This document shows positions 16,842-26,321 of a stretch of DNA of 64,000 nucleotides, piece by piece; within the stretch, counting starts at the first letter, position 1; every line of letters begins with the position of its first letter. The stretch comes from Rhodoferax koreense (GTDB lineage Bacteria > Pseudomonadota > Gammaproteobacteria > Burkholderiales > Burkholderiaceae_C), in the NCBI RefSeq assembly GCF_001955695.1, contig NZ_CP019236.1, positions 5,456,001-5,520,000 on the forward strand, given 5' to 3'. The translations under genes were made by a program, and so were the position numbers. The notes under the pieces were generated by a model. The model made no database searches. It was not told where the DNA came from and saw nothing but the letters and a program-made list of their open reading frames with translations.

Positions 16842-18024
16842 GCCCAACGCGCTGCCCTACGCCGGTATCCGTGTCATCGAATTCACCCACATGGTCATGG
16901 GCCCGACATGCGGCATGCTGCTCGGCGACCTGGGTGCGGAGGTCATCAAGATCGAACCCATCGAAGGCGACAACACACGCCGCCTGCTCGGCTCGGGCTC
17001 GGGTTTCTTTCCGATGTTCAACCGCAACAAGAAGAGCATCGCGCTGGACCTGAAGCAGCCCGATGGTGTGGAGGCCGCGCTGCGCCTCATCGCCACGGCC
17101 GACATCGTGAGCGAGAACTTCAAGCCCGGCACGATGAAAAAGCTCGGCCTGGACTACGACAGCCTGAAGGCGCTGAACCCAAGCCTGATCTACGTGAGCC
17201 ACAAGGGTTTCCTGCCCGGCCCTTACGACCACCGCACCGCGCTCGACGAGGTGGTGCAGATGATGGGCGGCCTGGCCTACATGACCGGCCGCCAGGGCGA
17301 TCCGCTGCGCGCGGGCGCCAGCGTCAACGACATCATGGGCGGCATGTTCGGCGCCATCGGCGCCATGGCCGCGCTGCGCCAGCGCGAAATCACCGGCAAG
17401 GGATGCGAAGTGCAGTCGGCGCTGTTCGAGAACAACGTCTTCCTCGTGGCGCAGCACATGATGCAGTTCGCCGCCACCGGCCGCGCCGCCGACCCGATGC
17501 CCAGCCGCATCTCGGCCTGGGCGGTGTACGACGTGTTCACGGTGAAGGACGGCGAACAGATCTTCCTGGCCGCGGTGAGCGACAAGCAATGGGCCATCTT
17601 CTGCAAGGCCTTCGGCCTGGAAGAACTGCTGGCCGACCCGCGCCTCAAGACCAACAACGACCGCGTGCTGGCGCGCGAATGGATGATGCCGCTCCTGCGC
17701 TCGCACTTGGCCGGGCGCAGCGCGGCCGAGCTCAGCGCCGTGTTCGAGGCCAACGAACTGCCGTTCGCTCCGATCACCCGGCCGCACGAACTCTTCGACG
17801 ACCCGCACCTCAATGCCACCGGCGGCCTGGCGCCGATCCGCATGAACGACGGCAGCGCCTCGAAGGCGCCGTTGATGCCGCTGACCCTCGACGGCGAGCG
17901 CCCCGGCATCCGCCTGCAGCCGCCGCTGCTGGGTGAACACACCAGCGCCCTGTTGCGCGAAGTCGGCTACGGCGAAGCCGAGATCGCCGCCCTCAAGGCC
18001 CGCCAGGTCACGGCCGGAGATTGA
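16834..18024 (+). CDS. CaiB/BaiF family (class III) CoA-transferase
   Basis: A 396-residue family III CoA-transferase, moving CoA between acyl-CoA and a free acid through an aspartyl intermediate. Asp166 (SVNDIMGG) corresponds to the catalytic Asp of formyl-CoA transferase. The N-terminal GIRVIEFTHMVMGPTCGMLLGDLGAEVIKIEP is typical of the family. It is coupled by an 8-bp overlap to the HMG-CoA-lyase-like gene. A plausible pair reaction is activation of a hydroxy-acid by this enzyme followed by cleavage by the lyase. The substrate is not deducible. Confidence 0.9.
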   Translation: MSEPNALPYAGIRVIEFTHMVMGPTCGMLLGDLGAEVIKIEPIEGDNTRRLLGSGSGFFPMFNRNKKSIALDLKQPDGVEAALRLIATADIVSENFKPGTMKKLGLDYDSLKALNPSLIYVSHKGFLPGPYDHRTALDEVVQMMGGLAYMTGRQGDPLRAGASVNDIMGGMFGAIGAMAALRQREITGKGCEVQSALFENNVFLVAQHMMQFAATGRAADPMPSRISAWAVYDVFTVKDGEQIFLAAVSDKQWAIFCKAFGLEELLADPRLKTNNDRVLAREWMMPLLRSHLAGRSAAELSAVFEANELPFAPITRPHELFDDPHLNATGGLAPIRMNDGSASKAPLMPLTLDGERPGIRLQPPLLGEHTSALLREVGYGEAEIAALKARQVTAGD

Positions 18025-18076
18025 CGCTGGCGGCCCCGGCCTGACGGCCGCGACCTGCGCCACCATGCGCCACCCC

Positions 18077-18094
18077 TGATACGGCTGCGTATCA
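18077..18094. promoter_or_regulatory. Palindrome TGATACG-GCTG-CGTATCA ahead of the LysR gene
   Basis: Seven-base perfect arms with a 4-base centre end 10 bp before the LysR start codon. The position suits an autoregulatory site of the LysR protein. It overlaps a TATCAT hexamer that could be the -10 box. Confidence 0.45.
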
Positions 18095-18103
18095 TCCGCC
18101 GCC

Positions 18104-19039
18104 ATGGACAAACTCAAGCAGCTCGAATCCTTCGTCGCCGTGGCCACGCGCGGCAGCCTCACCGCCGCGGCCAAGGCCGAGGGCGTGGCGCCGGCCATCA
18201 TCGGCCGACGGCTCGACGCGCTGGAGGAGCGGCTGGGCGTACGCCTGCTGCTGCGCACCACGCGCCGCATGAGCCTGACGCACGAAGGCAGCGCCTTTCT
18301 GGAGGATTGCCAGCGCCTGCTGGCCGACATGGCCAACGCCGAGGCCAGCGTGAGCGCGGGCGGCGTGAAGGCCAGCGGCCATCTGCGCATCACCGCGCCC
18401 GGCGGATTCGGCCGCCGGCACGTGGCGCCGCTGGTGCCGCCGTTCCGGGATGCGCACCCGGAGGTGACGATTTCGCTGAATCTCAGCGACCGCGTCATCG
18501 ACCTGGCCGGCGAGGGTTTCGACTGCGCGGTGCGCGTCGGCGACCTGCCCGATTCATCCCTGGTGAGCGTGCGGCTGGCCGACAACCGCCGCCTGTGCGT
18601 GGCCACGCCGGAGTTCCTGCGCCGCCACGGCACGCCGCAGCATCCGAACGAACTCTCGAAATTCGCCTGCCTGGCGCTGACCAGTGACGCCTCGCAGACG
18701 CGCGGCTGGGCGTTTCGCATTCCCACCTCGGCCGAAGGCGGTTCGGAGGTCGTACACCTCAAACCCGGCGGCCCGCTCGACTGCACAGACGGTCAGGTGC
18801 TGCACGACTGGTGCATCGCCGGGCGCGGCATCGCCTGGCGCAGCACCTGGGAGGTGGAGGCGGAAATCACCGCCGGCCGGCTGGTGGCCGTACTCGAGGA
18901 CTTCGCCGCGCCGCCCAACGGCATCTACGTGGTGTTCCCGCAGCGCAAACACCTGCCGCTGCGCGTGCGCCTGTGGATCGAGCACCTGCGCCAGCACTAT
19001 GGTCGCCCCGAGTTCTGGCGTGGTGCCGCCTCGGCTTAA
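18104..19039 (+). CDS. LysR-family transcriptional regulator
   Basis: A 311-residue LysR regulator: winged helix-turn-helix in residues 1-60 (LESFVAVATRGSLTAAAKAEGVAPAIIGRRLDALE), then a two-lobed effector-binding domain. The DNA-binding part resembles the CrgA/AaeR-like group, which often acts on its own promoter and on neighbouring oxidoreductase or efflux genes. The gene lies 79 bp after the CoA-transferase in the same direction and 23 nt before the DUF2214 gene. Targets are unknown; the palindrome just upstream is a candidate site. Confidence 0.9.
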   Translation: MDKLKQLESFVAVATRGSLTAAAKAEGVAPAIIGRRLDALEERLGVRLLLRTTRRMSLTHEGSAFLEDCQRLLADMANAEASVSAGGVKASGHLRITAPGGFGRRHVAPLVPPFRDAHPEVTISLNLSDRVIDLAGEGFDCAVRVGDLPDSSLVSVRLADNRRLCVATPEFLRRHGTPQHPNELSKFACLALTSDASQTRGWAFRIPTSAEGGSEVVHLKPGGPLDCTDGQVLHDWCIAGRGIAWRSTWEVEAEITAGRLVAVLEDFAAPPNGIYVVFPQRKHLPLRVRLWIEHLRQHYGRPEFWRGAASA

Positions 19040-19062
19040 GCTACATCGCAAAGGAAACCCCA

Positions 19063-19515
19063 ATGACCCTCGAAGCCCTGCTGGCCTACGCCCATTTCCT
19101 CGCCATCCTGACCATGGTGGTCTTTCTGGCCAGCGAGGCCGCGCTGTGCCGCAAGGAATGGCTCAACGCCGCCGTGGTGGAACGGCTGGCGCGGCTGGAC
19201 GCCATCTACGGCATCGCCGCCGTGCTGGTGCTGGCGACGGGCTTGGCCCGCACCTGGTGGGGCATCAAGGGCTCGGCCTGGTACTGGACGCAGCCTTTGC
19301 TGCACCTCAAGCTCGGGCTGTTCCTGGTGATCGGCCTGCTCTCCATCGCACCCACGCTGCGTTTCCTGCGCTGGCGCAAGCGGCTGCGCGCCAGCGGCGC
19401 CTTGCCGGACGCGACCGAAATCCGCAGCACGCGCCGCCTGGTGATGATCGAGGCGCATCTGTTGGCCGTGATTCCGCTGGCGGCGGTGTTCCTGGCGCGC
19501 GGCTTCGGCAAATAG
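19063..19515 (+). CDS. DUF2214 family inner-membrane protein
   Basis: A 150-residue membrane protein with four predicted helices (LLAYAHFLAILTMVVFLAS; IAAVLVLATGLART; a third around LKLGLFLVIGLLSI; the last AHLLAVIPLAAVFLA). It matches the DUF2214 group, whose function is unknown. A Shine-Dalgarno AAGGAAA precedes the ATG at 19063. It lies 23 nt downstream of the LysR gene and may be co-transcribed with it. Confidence 0.75.
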   Translation: MTLEALLAYAHFLAILTMVVFLASEAALCRKEWLNAAVVERLARLDAIYGIAAVLVLATGLARTWWGIKGSAWYWTQPLLHLKLGLFLVIGLLSIAPTLRFLRWRKRLRASGALPDATEIRSTRRLVMIEAHLLAVIPLAAVFLARGFGK

Positions 19516-19538
19516 CCGGGGGGCTCGGTGCGGACGTG

Positions 19539-19568
19539 AAAAACCCCGCGCACCGGGGGTGGGCGGGG
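19539..19568 (-). terminator. Intrinsic terminator for the PsiF-like gene
   Basis: On the minus strand CCCCGC pairs with GCGGGG around a 13-nt loop and is followed by TTTTT. It lies about 30 bp past the stop of the PsiF-like gene and could also stop the converging DUF2214 transcript less efficiently. Confidence 0.65.
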
Positions 19569-19597
19569 CTCGGTGGAGCGCGCAGTGCGCGCCGTCT

Positions 19598-19900
19598 TCA
19601 GGCGGCCGGCTTGGCGCTCAGGCATTCCTTCATGAAGGCCTTGCGTTCGTCGCCCTTGAGGGTCTTGGCCTTGGCGTCGGCATTGCAACTGGTCATTTTG
19701 CTTTGCTGGGTTTCCTTCTTCGCGCTCAGGCATTCCTTCATGAAGGCCTTGCGCTCGTCGCCCTTCTTGTCCTTGGCGTCGGCGTTGCAGGCGGTCATCT
19801 TGTTCTGCTGCGGCGTCTTGACGACGGCTTCGGCCGCGTGGACGAAACCCAGGGAGCAACTCAGGCTGAGGGCGGCGATCAGGGGAAGGATCTTTTTCAT
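19598..19900 (-). CDS. psiF: PsiF repeat-family protein
   Basis: A 100-residue exported protein: signal peptide to about residue 23 (MKKILPLIAALSLSCSLGFVHA), then two copies of the PsiF repeat (CNADAKDKKGDERKAFMKEC and CNADAKAKTLKGDERKAFMK), each with two Cys that probably form a disulfide. E. coli PsiF is induced by phosphate starvation; its role is unknown. AGGAG lies 6 nt before the ATG. The gene stands alone. No Pho box was found by eye, so phosphate control here is not shown. Confidence 0.85.
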   Translation of the reverse strand: MKKILPLIAALSLSCSLGFVHAAEAVVKTPQQNKMTACNADAKDKKGDERKAFMKECLSAKKETQQSKMTSCNADAKAKTLKGDERKAFMKECLSAKPAA

Positions 19901-20016
19901 GTGAACTCCTGAAAAGGAAGTAAGGGGTTGAATCCTGCGTCCAGGCGGTGGAGCGCAGGATTGGCTCATAACGCCGCACGGCGCCAGCCGGATGACGGCC
20001 GACCGACCCGCCCCCG

Positions 20017-20022
20017 TAAAAT
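20017..20022 (+). promoter_or_regulatory. TAAAAT hexamer 6 nt before argS
   Basis: A -10-like TAAAAT ends exactly 6 nt before the argS ATG; the same spacing recurs at argE, the lyase gene, the YafJ-like gene and the glcB leader ORF. If used, transcription starts at the start codon. The -35 region is weak. Confidence 0.4.
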
Positions 20023-20028
20023 CGCACG

Positions 20029-21726
20029 ATGCTCTCAGTCAAACAAGATTTGCTCTCGGCCCTGGCCGCCGGGCTGGAAAAGATCACCCCCGGTGCCGGC
20101 GAAAAGGCCGCGTTCGAGTCGCCCAAGGTCGCGGCCCATGGCGATTTCGCCTGTACGGCCGCCATGCAGCTGGCCAAGCCGCTCAAGCTCAATCCGCGCC
20201 AGGTCGGCGAGAACCTGCGCACCGAACTGCTGGCCCAGCCCGCGTTCCAGCGCTGGGTGGAGGCGATCGACATCGCCGGCCCGGGTTTCATCAACATCAA
20301 ACTCAAGCCCGAAGCCAAGCAGCAGGTGGTACGCGAAGTGCTGACGGCGGGCGCGCAGTTCGGCGTGCAACCGGCCAACGGGAAGCGGGTGCTCGTGGAA
20401 TTCGTCTCGGCGAACCCGACCGGCCCGCTGCACGTGGGCCACGGCCGCCAGGCCGCCCTGGGCGATGCGATCTGCAACCTCTACCAGACACAGGGCTGGG
20501 ACGTCTACCGCGAGTTCTATTACAACGACGCGGGTGTGCAGATCGGCACGCTGGCGACCAGCACGCAGTTGCGCGCCAAGGGCGTGAAGCCGGGCGACGC
20601 CCAGTGGCCGACCGACGCGGACAACCCGCTTTCCAAGAACTTCTACAACGGCGAATACATCGCCGATATCGCCGCCGATTTCAAGGCGCAGAAGACGGTG
20701 AAGTCCGACGACCGCGAGGTCACGGCCTCGGGCGACGTGGACGACCTGGAATCGATCCGCAACTTCGCCGTGGCCTACCTGCGCCGCGAGCAGGATCTGG
20801 ACCTGAAGGCTTTTTCGGTGAAGTTCGACAACTTCTACCTCGAGTCGAGCCTGTACACGAGCGGCAAGGTGGAAGCCGCCGTGAAGAAGCTGCAGGAAGC
20901 CGGCAAGACCTACGAGAAGGACGGCGCCTTGTGGCTCAAGTCCACCGACTACGGCGACGACAAGGACCGCGTCATGCGCAAGCAGGACGGCAGCTACACC
21001 TACTTCGTGCCCGACGTGGCCTACCACATCGCCAAGTGGGAGCGCGGTTTCACCAAGGTGGTGAACATCCAGGGCACGGACCACCACGGCACCATCGCCC
21101 GCGTGCGCGCCGGGCTGCAGGCCGCCAACGTGGGCATTCCGCAGGGCTATCCCGACTACGTGCTGCACACCATGGTGCGGGTGGTGAAGGGCGGCGAGGA
21201 GGTGAAGATCTCCAAGCGCGCGGGCAGCTACGTGACGCTGCGCGACATCATCGACTGGACCAGCAAGGATGCGGTGCGCTTCTTCCTGCTCAGCCGCAAG
21301 CCCGACACCGAATACACCTTCGACATCGACCTGGCCGTGGCGCAAAGCAACGACAACCCGGTCTACTACGTGCAGTACGCCCATGCGCGCATCCAGAAGA
21401 TGCTGCGCGACTGGGGCGGCGACGTGGCCGCGCTGGCGGACGCCGATCTGTCTTCGCTCCTGGTGCCGCAGGCGCAGACGCTGATGCTGCAGCTGGCCAA
21501 GTACCCCGAGATGCTGACCTCGGCCTCGGAAACCTTCGCACCGCACGACGTGACCTTCTACCTGCGCGAGCTCGCCGCCAACCTGCACAGCTACTACGAC
21601 GCCGAACGCGTGCTGGTCGACGACGAGCCGCTCAGGAAAGCGCGGCTGGCGCTCGTGGCTGCCTGCGCCCAGGTATTGCACAATGGCTTGGCGGTGCTCG
21701 GCGTGAGCGCCCCGGACAGGATGTGA
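20029..21726 (+). CDS. argS: Arginyl-tRNA synthetase
   Basis: A 565-residue class I aminoacyl-tRNA synthetase that charges tRNA-Arg. The HIGH-type motif is HVGH at residues 135-138 ([14 protein letters not shown]). The KMSK-like loop is VKISKRAG around residues 392-398. An N-terminal Arg-tRNA additional domain and a C-terminal DALR anticodon-binding domain are both present. It is essential and cytoplasmic. No clear Shine-Dalgarno stands before the ATG. It is followed after 7 nt by the SPOR-domain gene, an arrangement common in this group. Confidence 0.97.
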   Translation: MLSVKQDLLSALAAGLEKITPGAGEKAAFESPKVAAHGDFACTAAMQLAKPLKLNPRQVGENLRTELLAQPAFQRWVEAIDIAGPGFINIKLKPEAKQQVVREVLTAGAQFGVQPANGKRVLVEFVSANPTGPLHVGHGRQAALGDAICNLYQTQGWDVYREFYYNDAGVQIGTLATSTQLRAKGVKPGDAQWPTDADNPLSKNFYNGEYIADIAADFKAQKTVKSDDREVTASGDVDDLESIRNFAVAYLRREQDLDLKAFSVKFDNFYLESSLYTSGKVEAAVKKLQEAGKTYEKDGALWLKSTDYGDDKDRVMRKQDGSYTYFVPDVAYHIAKWERGFTKVVNIQGTDHHGTIARVRAGLQAANVGIPQGYPDYVLHTMVRVVKGGEEVKISKRAGSYVTLRDIIDWTSKDAVRFFLLSRKPDTEYTFDIDLAVAQSNDNPVYYVQYAHARIQKMLRDWGGDVAALADADLSSLLVPQAQTLMLQLAKYPEMLTSASETFAPHDVTFYLRELAANLHSYYDAERVLVDDEPLRKARLALVAACAQVLHNGLAVLGVSAPDRM

Positions 21727-21733
21727 AGACTTC

Positions 21734-22450
21734 ATGAAACAACATAAACAGCGCGGCGGCACGATTCTCGGCTTCATCATCGGCGTGGTGGTCGGCCTGG
21801 GCTCGGCGCTGGCCGTGGCGGTATACGTGACCAAGGTGCCGGTGCCGTTCATGACCAGCAAGGCGCAGAGCCGCTCGGTCGACTCCGACGCGGCCGAGAG
21901 CAAGAAGAACAAGGACTGGGATCCGAACACCCCGCTGCACGGCAAGAACCCGGCCAAGCCAGTGGCCCCCGTGGTGACCGGCGTGCTCGGCAATCCCGAG
22001 CCCGCCGCCGGTGCCGTGCCGGGCGCGGCCACCGGCATCTCCCCGCCGCCCCCACCGGCCACGGCGCCGGTGGCCGCCACGACGCCCCCCAAGACCATGG
22101 CACCGGCCGCCTCCGCCGATCCGCTCGGCGACCTGGCGCGCGCCAAGGCCAAGGTGCCAGCAGCCGCCACAGCGGTGGCCGTCGCACCGCCGAGCCTGGG
22201 CGCCGCGACCGACCCGTTCGAATACTTCGTACAGGCCGGCGCTTTCCGCACGCCGGAAGATGCCGAGGCCCAGCGCGCCAAGCTCGCGATGATGGGCATG
22301 GAGGCGCGCGTGACCGAACGCGAACAGTCCGGCCGCACCGTCTACCGCGTGCGCATGGGGCCCTTCAACAAGAAGGAAGATGCCGAACACACCAAGGATC
22401 GGCTGGACAACATCGGCACCGAAACCGCGCTGGTGCGCGTGCAGCGATAG
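21734..22450 (+). CDS. SPOR-domain protein (FtsN-like)
   Basis: A 238-residue bitopic inner-membrane protein: short basic N-terminus, one transmembrane helix (ILGFIIGVVVGLGSALAVAVYV), a Pro/Ala-rich periplasmic linker of about 100 residues, and a C-terminal SPOR domain (FVQAGAFRTPEDAEAQRAKL to the end). SPOR domains bind peptidoglycan glycan strands lacking stem peptides at the septum. Size and layout match FtsN-type division proteins, but the essential FtsN helices are not obvious, so I leave the symbol blank. Co-transcribed with argS and probably dsbA. Confidence 0.88.
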   Translation: MKQHKQRGGTILGFIIGVVVGLGSALAVAVYVTKVPVPFMTSKAQSRSVDSDAAESKKNKDWDPNTPLHGKNPAKPVAPVVTGVLGNPEPAAGAVPGAATGISPPPPPATAPVAATTPPKTMAPAASADPLGDLARAKAKVPAAATAVAVAPPSLGAATDPFEYFVQAGAFRTPEDAEAQRAKLAMMGMEARVTEREQSGRTVYRVRMGPFNKKEDAEHTKDRLDNIGTETALVRVQR

Positions 22451-22519
22451 AACACCCCCGGCCGACGCTGAACTTTTAGGCGCCGGCCCTGTCTGAACCG
22501 CACAAGGAGTGATTTAGAA

Positions 22520-23188
22520 ATGAAACGTCGTGAGTTTTCGCTGACCTCAGCGAGTGTGTTGGCCGGCTCCGCGCTGGCGCTGGGTCCGTTCTCCGTGGCG
22601 CAGGCCCAGGGCCAGAAGCCGCAGGACGGCACGGATTACCTGACGCTGAAGAAGCCTGTCGCCACCGAAGCCGGGCCGGGCAAGATCGAGGTCATCGAAT
22701 TCTTCTGGTACGCCTGCCCGCATTGCAATGCCTTCGAGCCCACGCTCGAGGAATGGCTCAAGCGCCTGCCCAAGGACGTGTCTTTCAAGCGCGTGCCGGT
22801 GATGTTCCAGGACAGCTTCATTCCCCCGCAGAAGCTCTACTACACGCTCGAAGCCATGAACCAGCTCGAACAGATGCACCGCAAGGTGTTCTACGCGATC
22901 CACGTGCAGCACGAGCAGCTCAACAAGGACGCGGCCGTGATCGACTGGGCCGCGAAACAGGGGCTGGACAAGGCCAAGTTCACCGAAATCTACAACTCGT
23001 TCAGCGTGGCCGCGAAGGTGCGCAAGGCAACCCAGCTGCAGGAAGCCTACCAGGTGGCGGGCGTGCCGGCGCTGGGCATTGCGGGCAAGTTCTATACCGA
23101 CGGTTCGCAGGCGCAGAGCATGCCGCGCGCGCTGATGGTCACCGACTACCTCATCGCCACGGAACGCACGGCCAAGCCCAAGGCCTGA
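22520..23188 (+). CDS. dsbA: Periplasmic thiol:disulfide oxidase DsbA
   Basis: A 222-residue thioredoxin-fold protein with the active site CPHC at residues 66-69 (EFFWYACPHCNAFEP) and the cis-Pro loop at VAGVPALGI. It introduces disulfides into exported proteins, reoxidised by DsbB. The signal peptide carries a twin-arginine-like start (MKRREFSLTSA), unusual for the Sec-exported E. coli DsbA but seen in this family, so Tat export is possible. AGGAG stands 9-10 nt before the ATG. A strong terminator follows. Confidence 0.94.
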   Translation: MKRREFSLTSASVLAGSALALGPFSVAQAQGQKPQDGTDYLTLKKPVATEAGPGKIEVIEFFWYACPHCNAFEPTLEEWLKRLPKDVSFKRVPVMFQDSFIPPQKLYYTLEAMNQLEQMHRKVFYAIHVQHEQLNKDAAVIDWAAKQGLDKAKFTEIYNSFSVAAKVRKATQLQEAYQVAGVPALGIAGKFYTDGSQAQSMPRALMVTDYLIATERTAKPKA

Positions 23189-23207
23189 AGCCGTACACCT
23201 CATCCGC

Positions 23208-23236
23208 AAAAAAGCCCGCTTCGCGCGGGCTTTTTT
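23208..23236. terminator. Bidirectional intrinsic terminator after dsbA
   Basis: A run of A, then AGCCCGC pairing with GCGGGCT around a short TTCGC-like loop, then six T. Stem and T-run are strong in both directions. It separates the argS-SPOR-dsbA group from the lptA operon. Confidence 0.85.
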
Positions 23237-23264
23237 GCGGGGGTCTGAGTGTGACCGCTACAAT
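23235..23264 (+). promoter_or_regulatory. Candidate promoter of lptA-lptB-rpoN
   Basis: TACAAT at 23259-23264 is a good -10; TTGCGG 18 bp upstream is a weak -35. It follows the terminator directly. Transcription would start near 23271, leaving a leader of about 16 nt to the preferred lptA start. Confidence 0.4.
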
Positions 23265-23286
23265 GGCGAGCAAGATTCATGCCCTT

Positions 23287-23910
23287 ATGAAAAAAAATTA
23301 CTTTTACTTACTTTTGTGCCTGGTTTTGGCCTTGACAGGAGGCTTTGCCAACGCTGAAAAAGCCGACCGCGACAAGCCCATGAACGTCGAAGCCGACAAC
23401 ATGCGTTACGACGACCTGAAGCAGACCAACGTTTTCACCGGCCGGGTGGTGATGACCAAGGGCACCATCATCGTCCGTGGCGCGCGCATCGACGTGCGCC
23501 AGGACGCGGCGGGTTACCAGTACGGCGTGGTCACGGCCGAGCCGGGCAAACTCGCCTATTTCCGGCAGAAGCGCGACAACGTCGACGAGTTCATCGAGGG
23601 TGAAGCCGAGACCATCGAATACGACAGCAAGGCCGACAACGTCAAGTTGATCAAGCGTGCGGTGATGCGCCGCTACATCGGCGCGACCCTTGGCGACGAA
23701 ACCACCGGTGCCGTGATCGTCTACGAGAACACCACGGGCGTCTACACCGTGGACGGCAATGCCGCGCCCGCGGGCCAGGCCAATGGCGGCGGTGGCGGGC
23801 GCGTCCGCGCCATGCTGTCGCCCAAGCCGGCGGCCTCGGCTCCCACACCGCCCGCCACCCCCGGTCCGGCCCTGCGCCCGAGCCTGCGGCTCGACGGGGT
23901 GGCCAAGTGA
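23287..23910 (+). CDS. lptA: Lipopolysaccharide transport periplasmic protein LptA
   Basis: A 207-residue periplasmic protein with a signal peptide ([19 protein letters not shown], cleavage near FANA) and an OstA-type beta-jellyroll ([22 protein letters not shown]). LptA monomers bridge the inner-membrane LptBFGC complex and outer-membrane LptD to carry LPS. The C-terminus has an extra Gly/Pro/Ala-rich tail of about 50 residues not needed by E. coli LptA. The ATG at 23287 is preferred; an in-frame ATG at 23263 overlaps the -10 hexamer. lptC is not in its usual place upstream, where dsbA ends. The stop overlaps lptB. Confidence 0.92.
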   Translation: MKKNYFYLLLCLVLALTGGFANAEKADRDKPMNVEADNMRYDDLKQTNVFTGRVVMTKGTIIVRGARIDVRQDAAGYQYGVVTAEPGKLAYFRQKRDNVDEFIEGEAETIEYDSKADNVKLIKRAVMRRYIGATLGDETTGAVIVYENTTGVYTVDGNAAPAGQANGGGGGRVRAMLSPKPAASAPTPPATPGPALRPSLRLDGVAK

Positions 23911-24701
23911 TGGACACGGCGGTGAGCACGGCCGCGGCGGCCGACGCCCTGCCCGAGGGCGAAAGCCGGCTCGAGGCGCGCCATCTGCAGAAGTCCTACG
24001 GCAGCCGCAAGGTGGTCAAGGACGTGAGCATGACCGTGAGGAAGGGCGAGGTCGTGGGCCTGCTCGGGCCCAACGGCGCGGGCAAGACCACCTCGTTCTA
24101 CATGATCGTCGGCCTGGTGCGCTCCGACGGCGGCAGCATTGCCATCGACGGCCAGTCCGTCGAGCACATGCCGATCCACCGCCGCTCGCGGCTCGGCCTG
24201 AGCTATCTGCCGCAGGAAGCCTCGATCTTCCGCAAGCTCACGGTGGAAGAAAACGTGCGCGCCGTGCTCGAGCTGCAGCTCGATGCCACCGGCCGCGCCT
24301 TCACCAAGGCCGAGATCGAGGAGCGCCTGACCGCGCTGCTGCAGGACCTGCGCGTGGAGCACCTGCGCAGTTCGTCGGCGCTGTCGCTGTCCGGCGGGGA
24401 GCGACGCCGCGTGGAGATCGCGCGGGCACTGGCGACCCAGCCGCGCTTCATCCTGCTCGACGAACCCTTCGCCGGCATCGACCCGATCGCCGTGATCGAG
24501 ATCCAGCGCATCATCAGCTTCCTCAAGTCACGCGGCATCGGCGTGCTCATCACCGACCACAACGTGCGCGAAACGCTCGGCATCTGCGACCACGCCTACA
24601 TCATCAGCGACGGCCATGTGCTCGCCCAGGGCACGCCGTCGGACATCGTCAACAACGCCGAAGTGCGCCGGGTCTACCTCGGCGAGCACTTCAAGATGTA
24701 G
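23910..24701 (+). CDS. lptB: LPS export ABC transporter ATPase LptB
   Basis: A 263-residue ATPase that powers LPS extraction from the inner membrane with LptFG. Walker A is GPNGAGKTT, the signature [15 protein letters not shown], and Walker [15 protein letters not shown], all of LptB form. The N-terminus has about 20 extra residues before the ABC domain ([16 protein letters not shown]). The ATG at 23910 shares its A with the lptA stop (TGATG), so the two are coupled; a GTG at 23907 is an alternative. rpoN begins directly after its stop codon. Confidence 0.95.
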   Translation: MDTAVSTAAAADALPEGESRLEARHLQKSYGSRKVVKDVSMTVRKGEVVGLLGPNGAGKTTSFYMIVGLVRSDGGSIAIDGQSVEHMPIHRRSRLGLSYLPQEASIFRKLTVEENVRAVLELQLDATGRAFTKAEIEERLTALLQDLRVEHLRSSSALSLSGGERRRVEIARALATQPRFILLDEPFAGIDPIAVIEIQRIISFLKSRGIGVLITDHNVRETLGICDHAYIISDGHVLAQGTPSDIVNNAEVRRVYLGEHFKM

Positions 24702-26294
24702 ATGAAGCAAGGCCTTTCCCTCCGCGTTTCGCAGCATCTGGCGTTGACGCCGCAGCTGCAGCAGTCGATCCGGCTGTTGCAATTGTCCACGCTCGAATTG
24801 AGCGCGGAAGTCGAGCAGATGCTCGACGACAACCCCTTCCTCGAAGTCAACATGGACGAGGCGCCGCGCGAGGAGTTCGGGCTGGCGCAGGCCGATGCGC
24901 AGGTGAACACGGACGACCGCGAATCCGAGTTCTCGAGCAGCACCGCCGCCACGGCGACCGAGACCGCAACGGTGGAGACCCCCGCCGAATCCGAGAGTCC
25001 GCTGACCGGCCAGGACGACAGCCAGAGCTGGGATGGGGACGGCACTTCCGAGATCGCCCCCGACGACAGCGAATGGGGTGGCGACGCACCGGCGCGGCAG
25101 AACAACCTCGGCGAAGACGGCGAGGTCGATGCCACCGAACTCGCGCGCAGCCAGGAATCGCTGACCTCGTTCCTGCACCGCCAGGCGCTGGCCCTGCGCC
25201 TGGGCGAAGAAGACAGCGCGGCGCTGCGTTTCCTCATCGAGTCGCTGAACGACGACGGCTACCTCGAAGACAGCCTGCTCGCCCTGGCGCAGGGCCTGGC
25301 GGGCGCGGAAGACGGTGAGGACGTCGATGAACTGGTGCACCGCTTCACCGTGGCGCTGGGCCTGCTGCAGAGCCTGGAACCGGTGGGCGTAGGCGCACGA
25401 ACGCTGGAGGAATGCCTGTCGATCCAGTTGCGCGCGATGTTCGACGAGGATGCCGGCGAAGAGGAGGAACAGGTGCGCCGCGCCGCGCTACGCATGTGCG
25501 GCCTGTCGATGGACCTGCTGGCGCGGCGCGATGTGAAACGGCTGTCGCACTTGTGCAACCAGCCCGACACCGTGATCAAGGCGGCGATGGGCCTGATCGC
25601 CCGGCTGGAACCCAAGCCGGGCCGCCGTTTCGTCGACGTGGAGCGCAACATCGTCGTGCCCGACGTGATCGTGGTCAAGATCGGCCGCGGCGCGCAGGCG
25701 CGCTTCCGCGTGCAGCTCAATGCCGACGTGATGCCCAGGCTGCGCGTGCACGACATCTACGCCAACGCGCTCAAGCAACACAAGGGCGGTGGCAAGGATT
25801 CTTCGAACAACGCCGCGCTGCAGCAGCGGCTGCAGGAGGCGCGCTGGTTCATCAAGAACATCCAGCAACGCTTCGACACCATCCTGCGGGTATCGAACGC
25901 CATCGTCGAACGGCAGAAGAATTTCTTCAGCCACGGCGAGCTGGCCATGCGCCCGCTGGTGCTGCGCGAGATCGCCGATGAACTCGGCCTGCACGAATCG
26001 ACCATCAGCCGCGTCACCACGGCCAAGTACATGGCCACGCCGCACGGCACTTTCGAACTGAAGTATTTTTTCGGCTCGTCGCTCGGCACCGAGACGGGCG
26101 GCAACGCGTCGAGCACCGCCGTGCGCGCGTTGATCAAGCAGTTCGTCTCGTCCGAAGACCCGAAGAAGCCGTTGTCGGACAGCCAGCTCTCCGACATGCT
26201 GAAGGAGCAAGGCATCGAATGTGCGCGGCGCACGGTGGCCAAATACCGCGAAGCCTTGCGCATCGCGCCAACGAACCTCCGGAAATCCCTTTAA
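24702..26294 (+). CDS. rpoN: RNA polymerase sigma-54 factor
   Basis: A 530-residue sigma-54, which directs RNA polymerase to -24/-12 promoters that need an AAA+ activator. Region I has the Gln/Leu-rich start (LTPQLQQSIRLLQLSTLEL), region II is a long acidic stretch (about residues 60-140), and the C-terminus carries the RpoN box ARRTVAKYRE. The start codon follows the lptB stop with no gap. The hpf and ptsN genes that often follow rpoN are absent here and an RNA methyltransferase gene comes next. Confidence 0.96.
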   Translation: MKQGLSLRVSQHLALTPQLQQSIRLLQLSTLELSAEVEQMLDDNPFLEVNMDEAPREEFGLAQADAQVNTDDRESEFSSSTAATATETATVETPAESESPLTGQDDSQSWDGDGTSEIAPDDSEWGGDAPARQNNLGEDGEVDATELARSQESLTSFLHRQALALRLGEEDSAALRFLIESLNDDGYLEDSLLALAQGLAGAEDGEDVDELVHRFTVALGLLQSLEPVGVGARTLEECLSIQLRAMFDEDAGEEEEQVRRAALRMCGLSMDLLARRDVKRLSHLCNQPDTVIKAAMGLIARLEPKPGRRFVDVERNIVVPDVIVVKIGRGAQARFRVQLNADVMPRLRVHDIYANALKQHKGGGKDSSNNAALQQRLQEARWFIKNIQQRFDTILRVSNAIVERQKNFFSHGELAMRPLVLREIADELGLHESTISRVTTAKYMATPHGTFELKYFFGSSLGTETGGNASSTAVRALIKQFVSSEDPKKPLSDSQLSDMLKEQGIECARRTVAKYREALRIAPTNLRKSL

Positions 26295-26321
26295 CGCCGT
26301 GATGGCGCCACGTCAGTCTTT

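Noticed and set aside
16681..18786. 701-codon minus-strand ORF opposite the CoA-transferase and LysR genes
   Set aside because: Spans two real plus-strand genes and has no recognisable domain.
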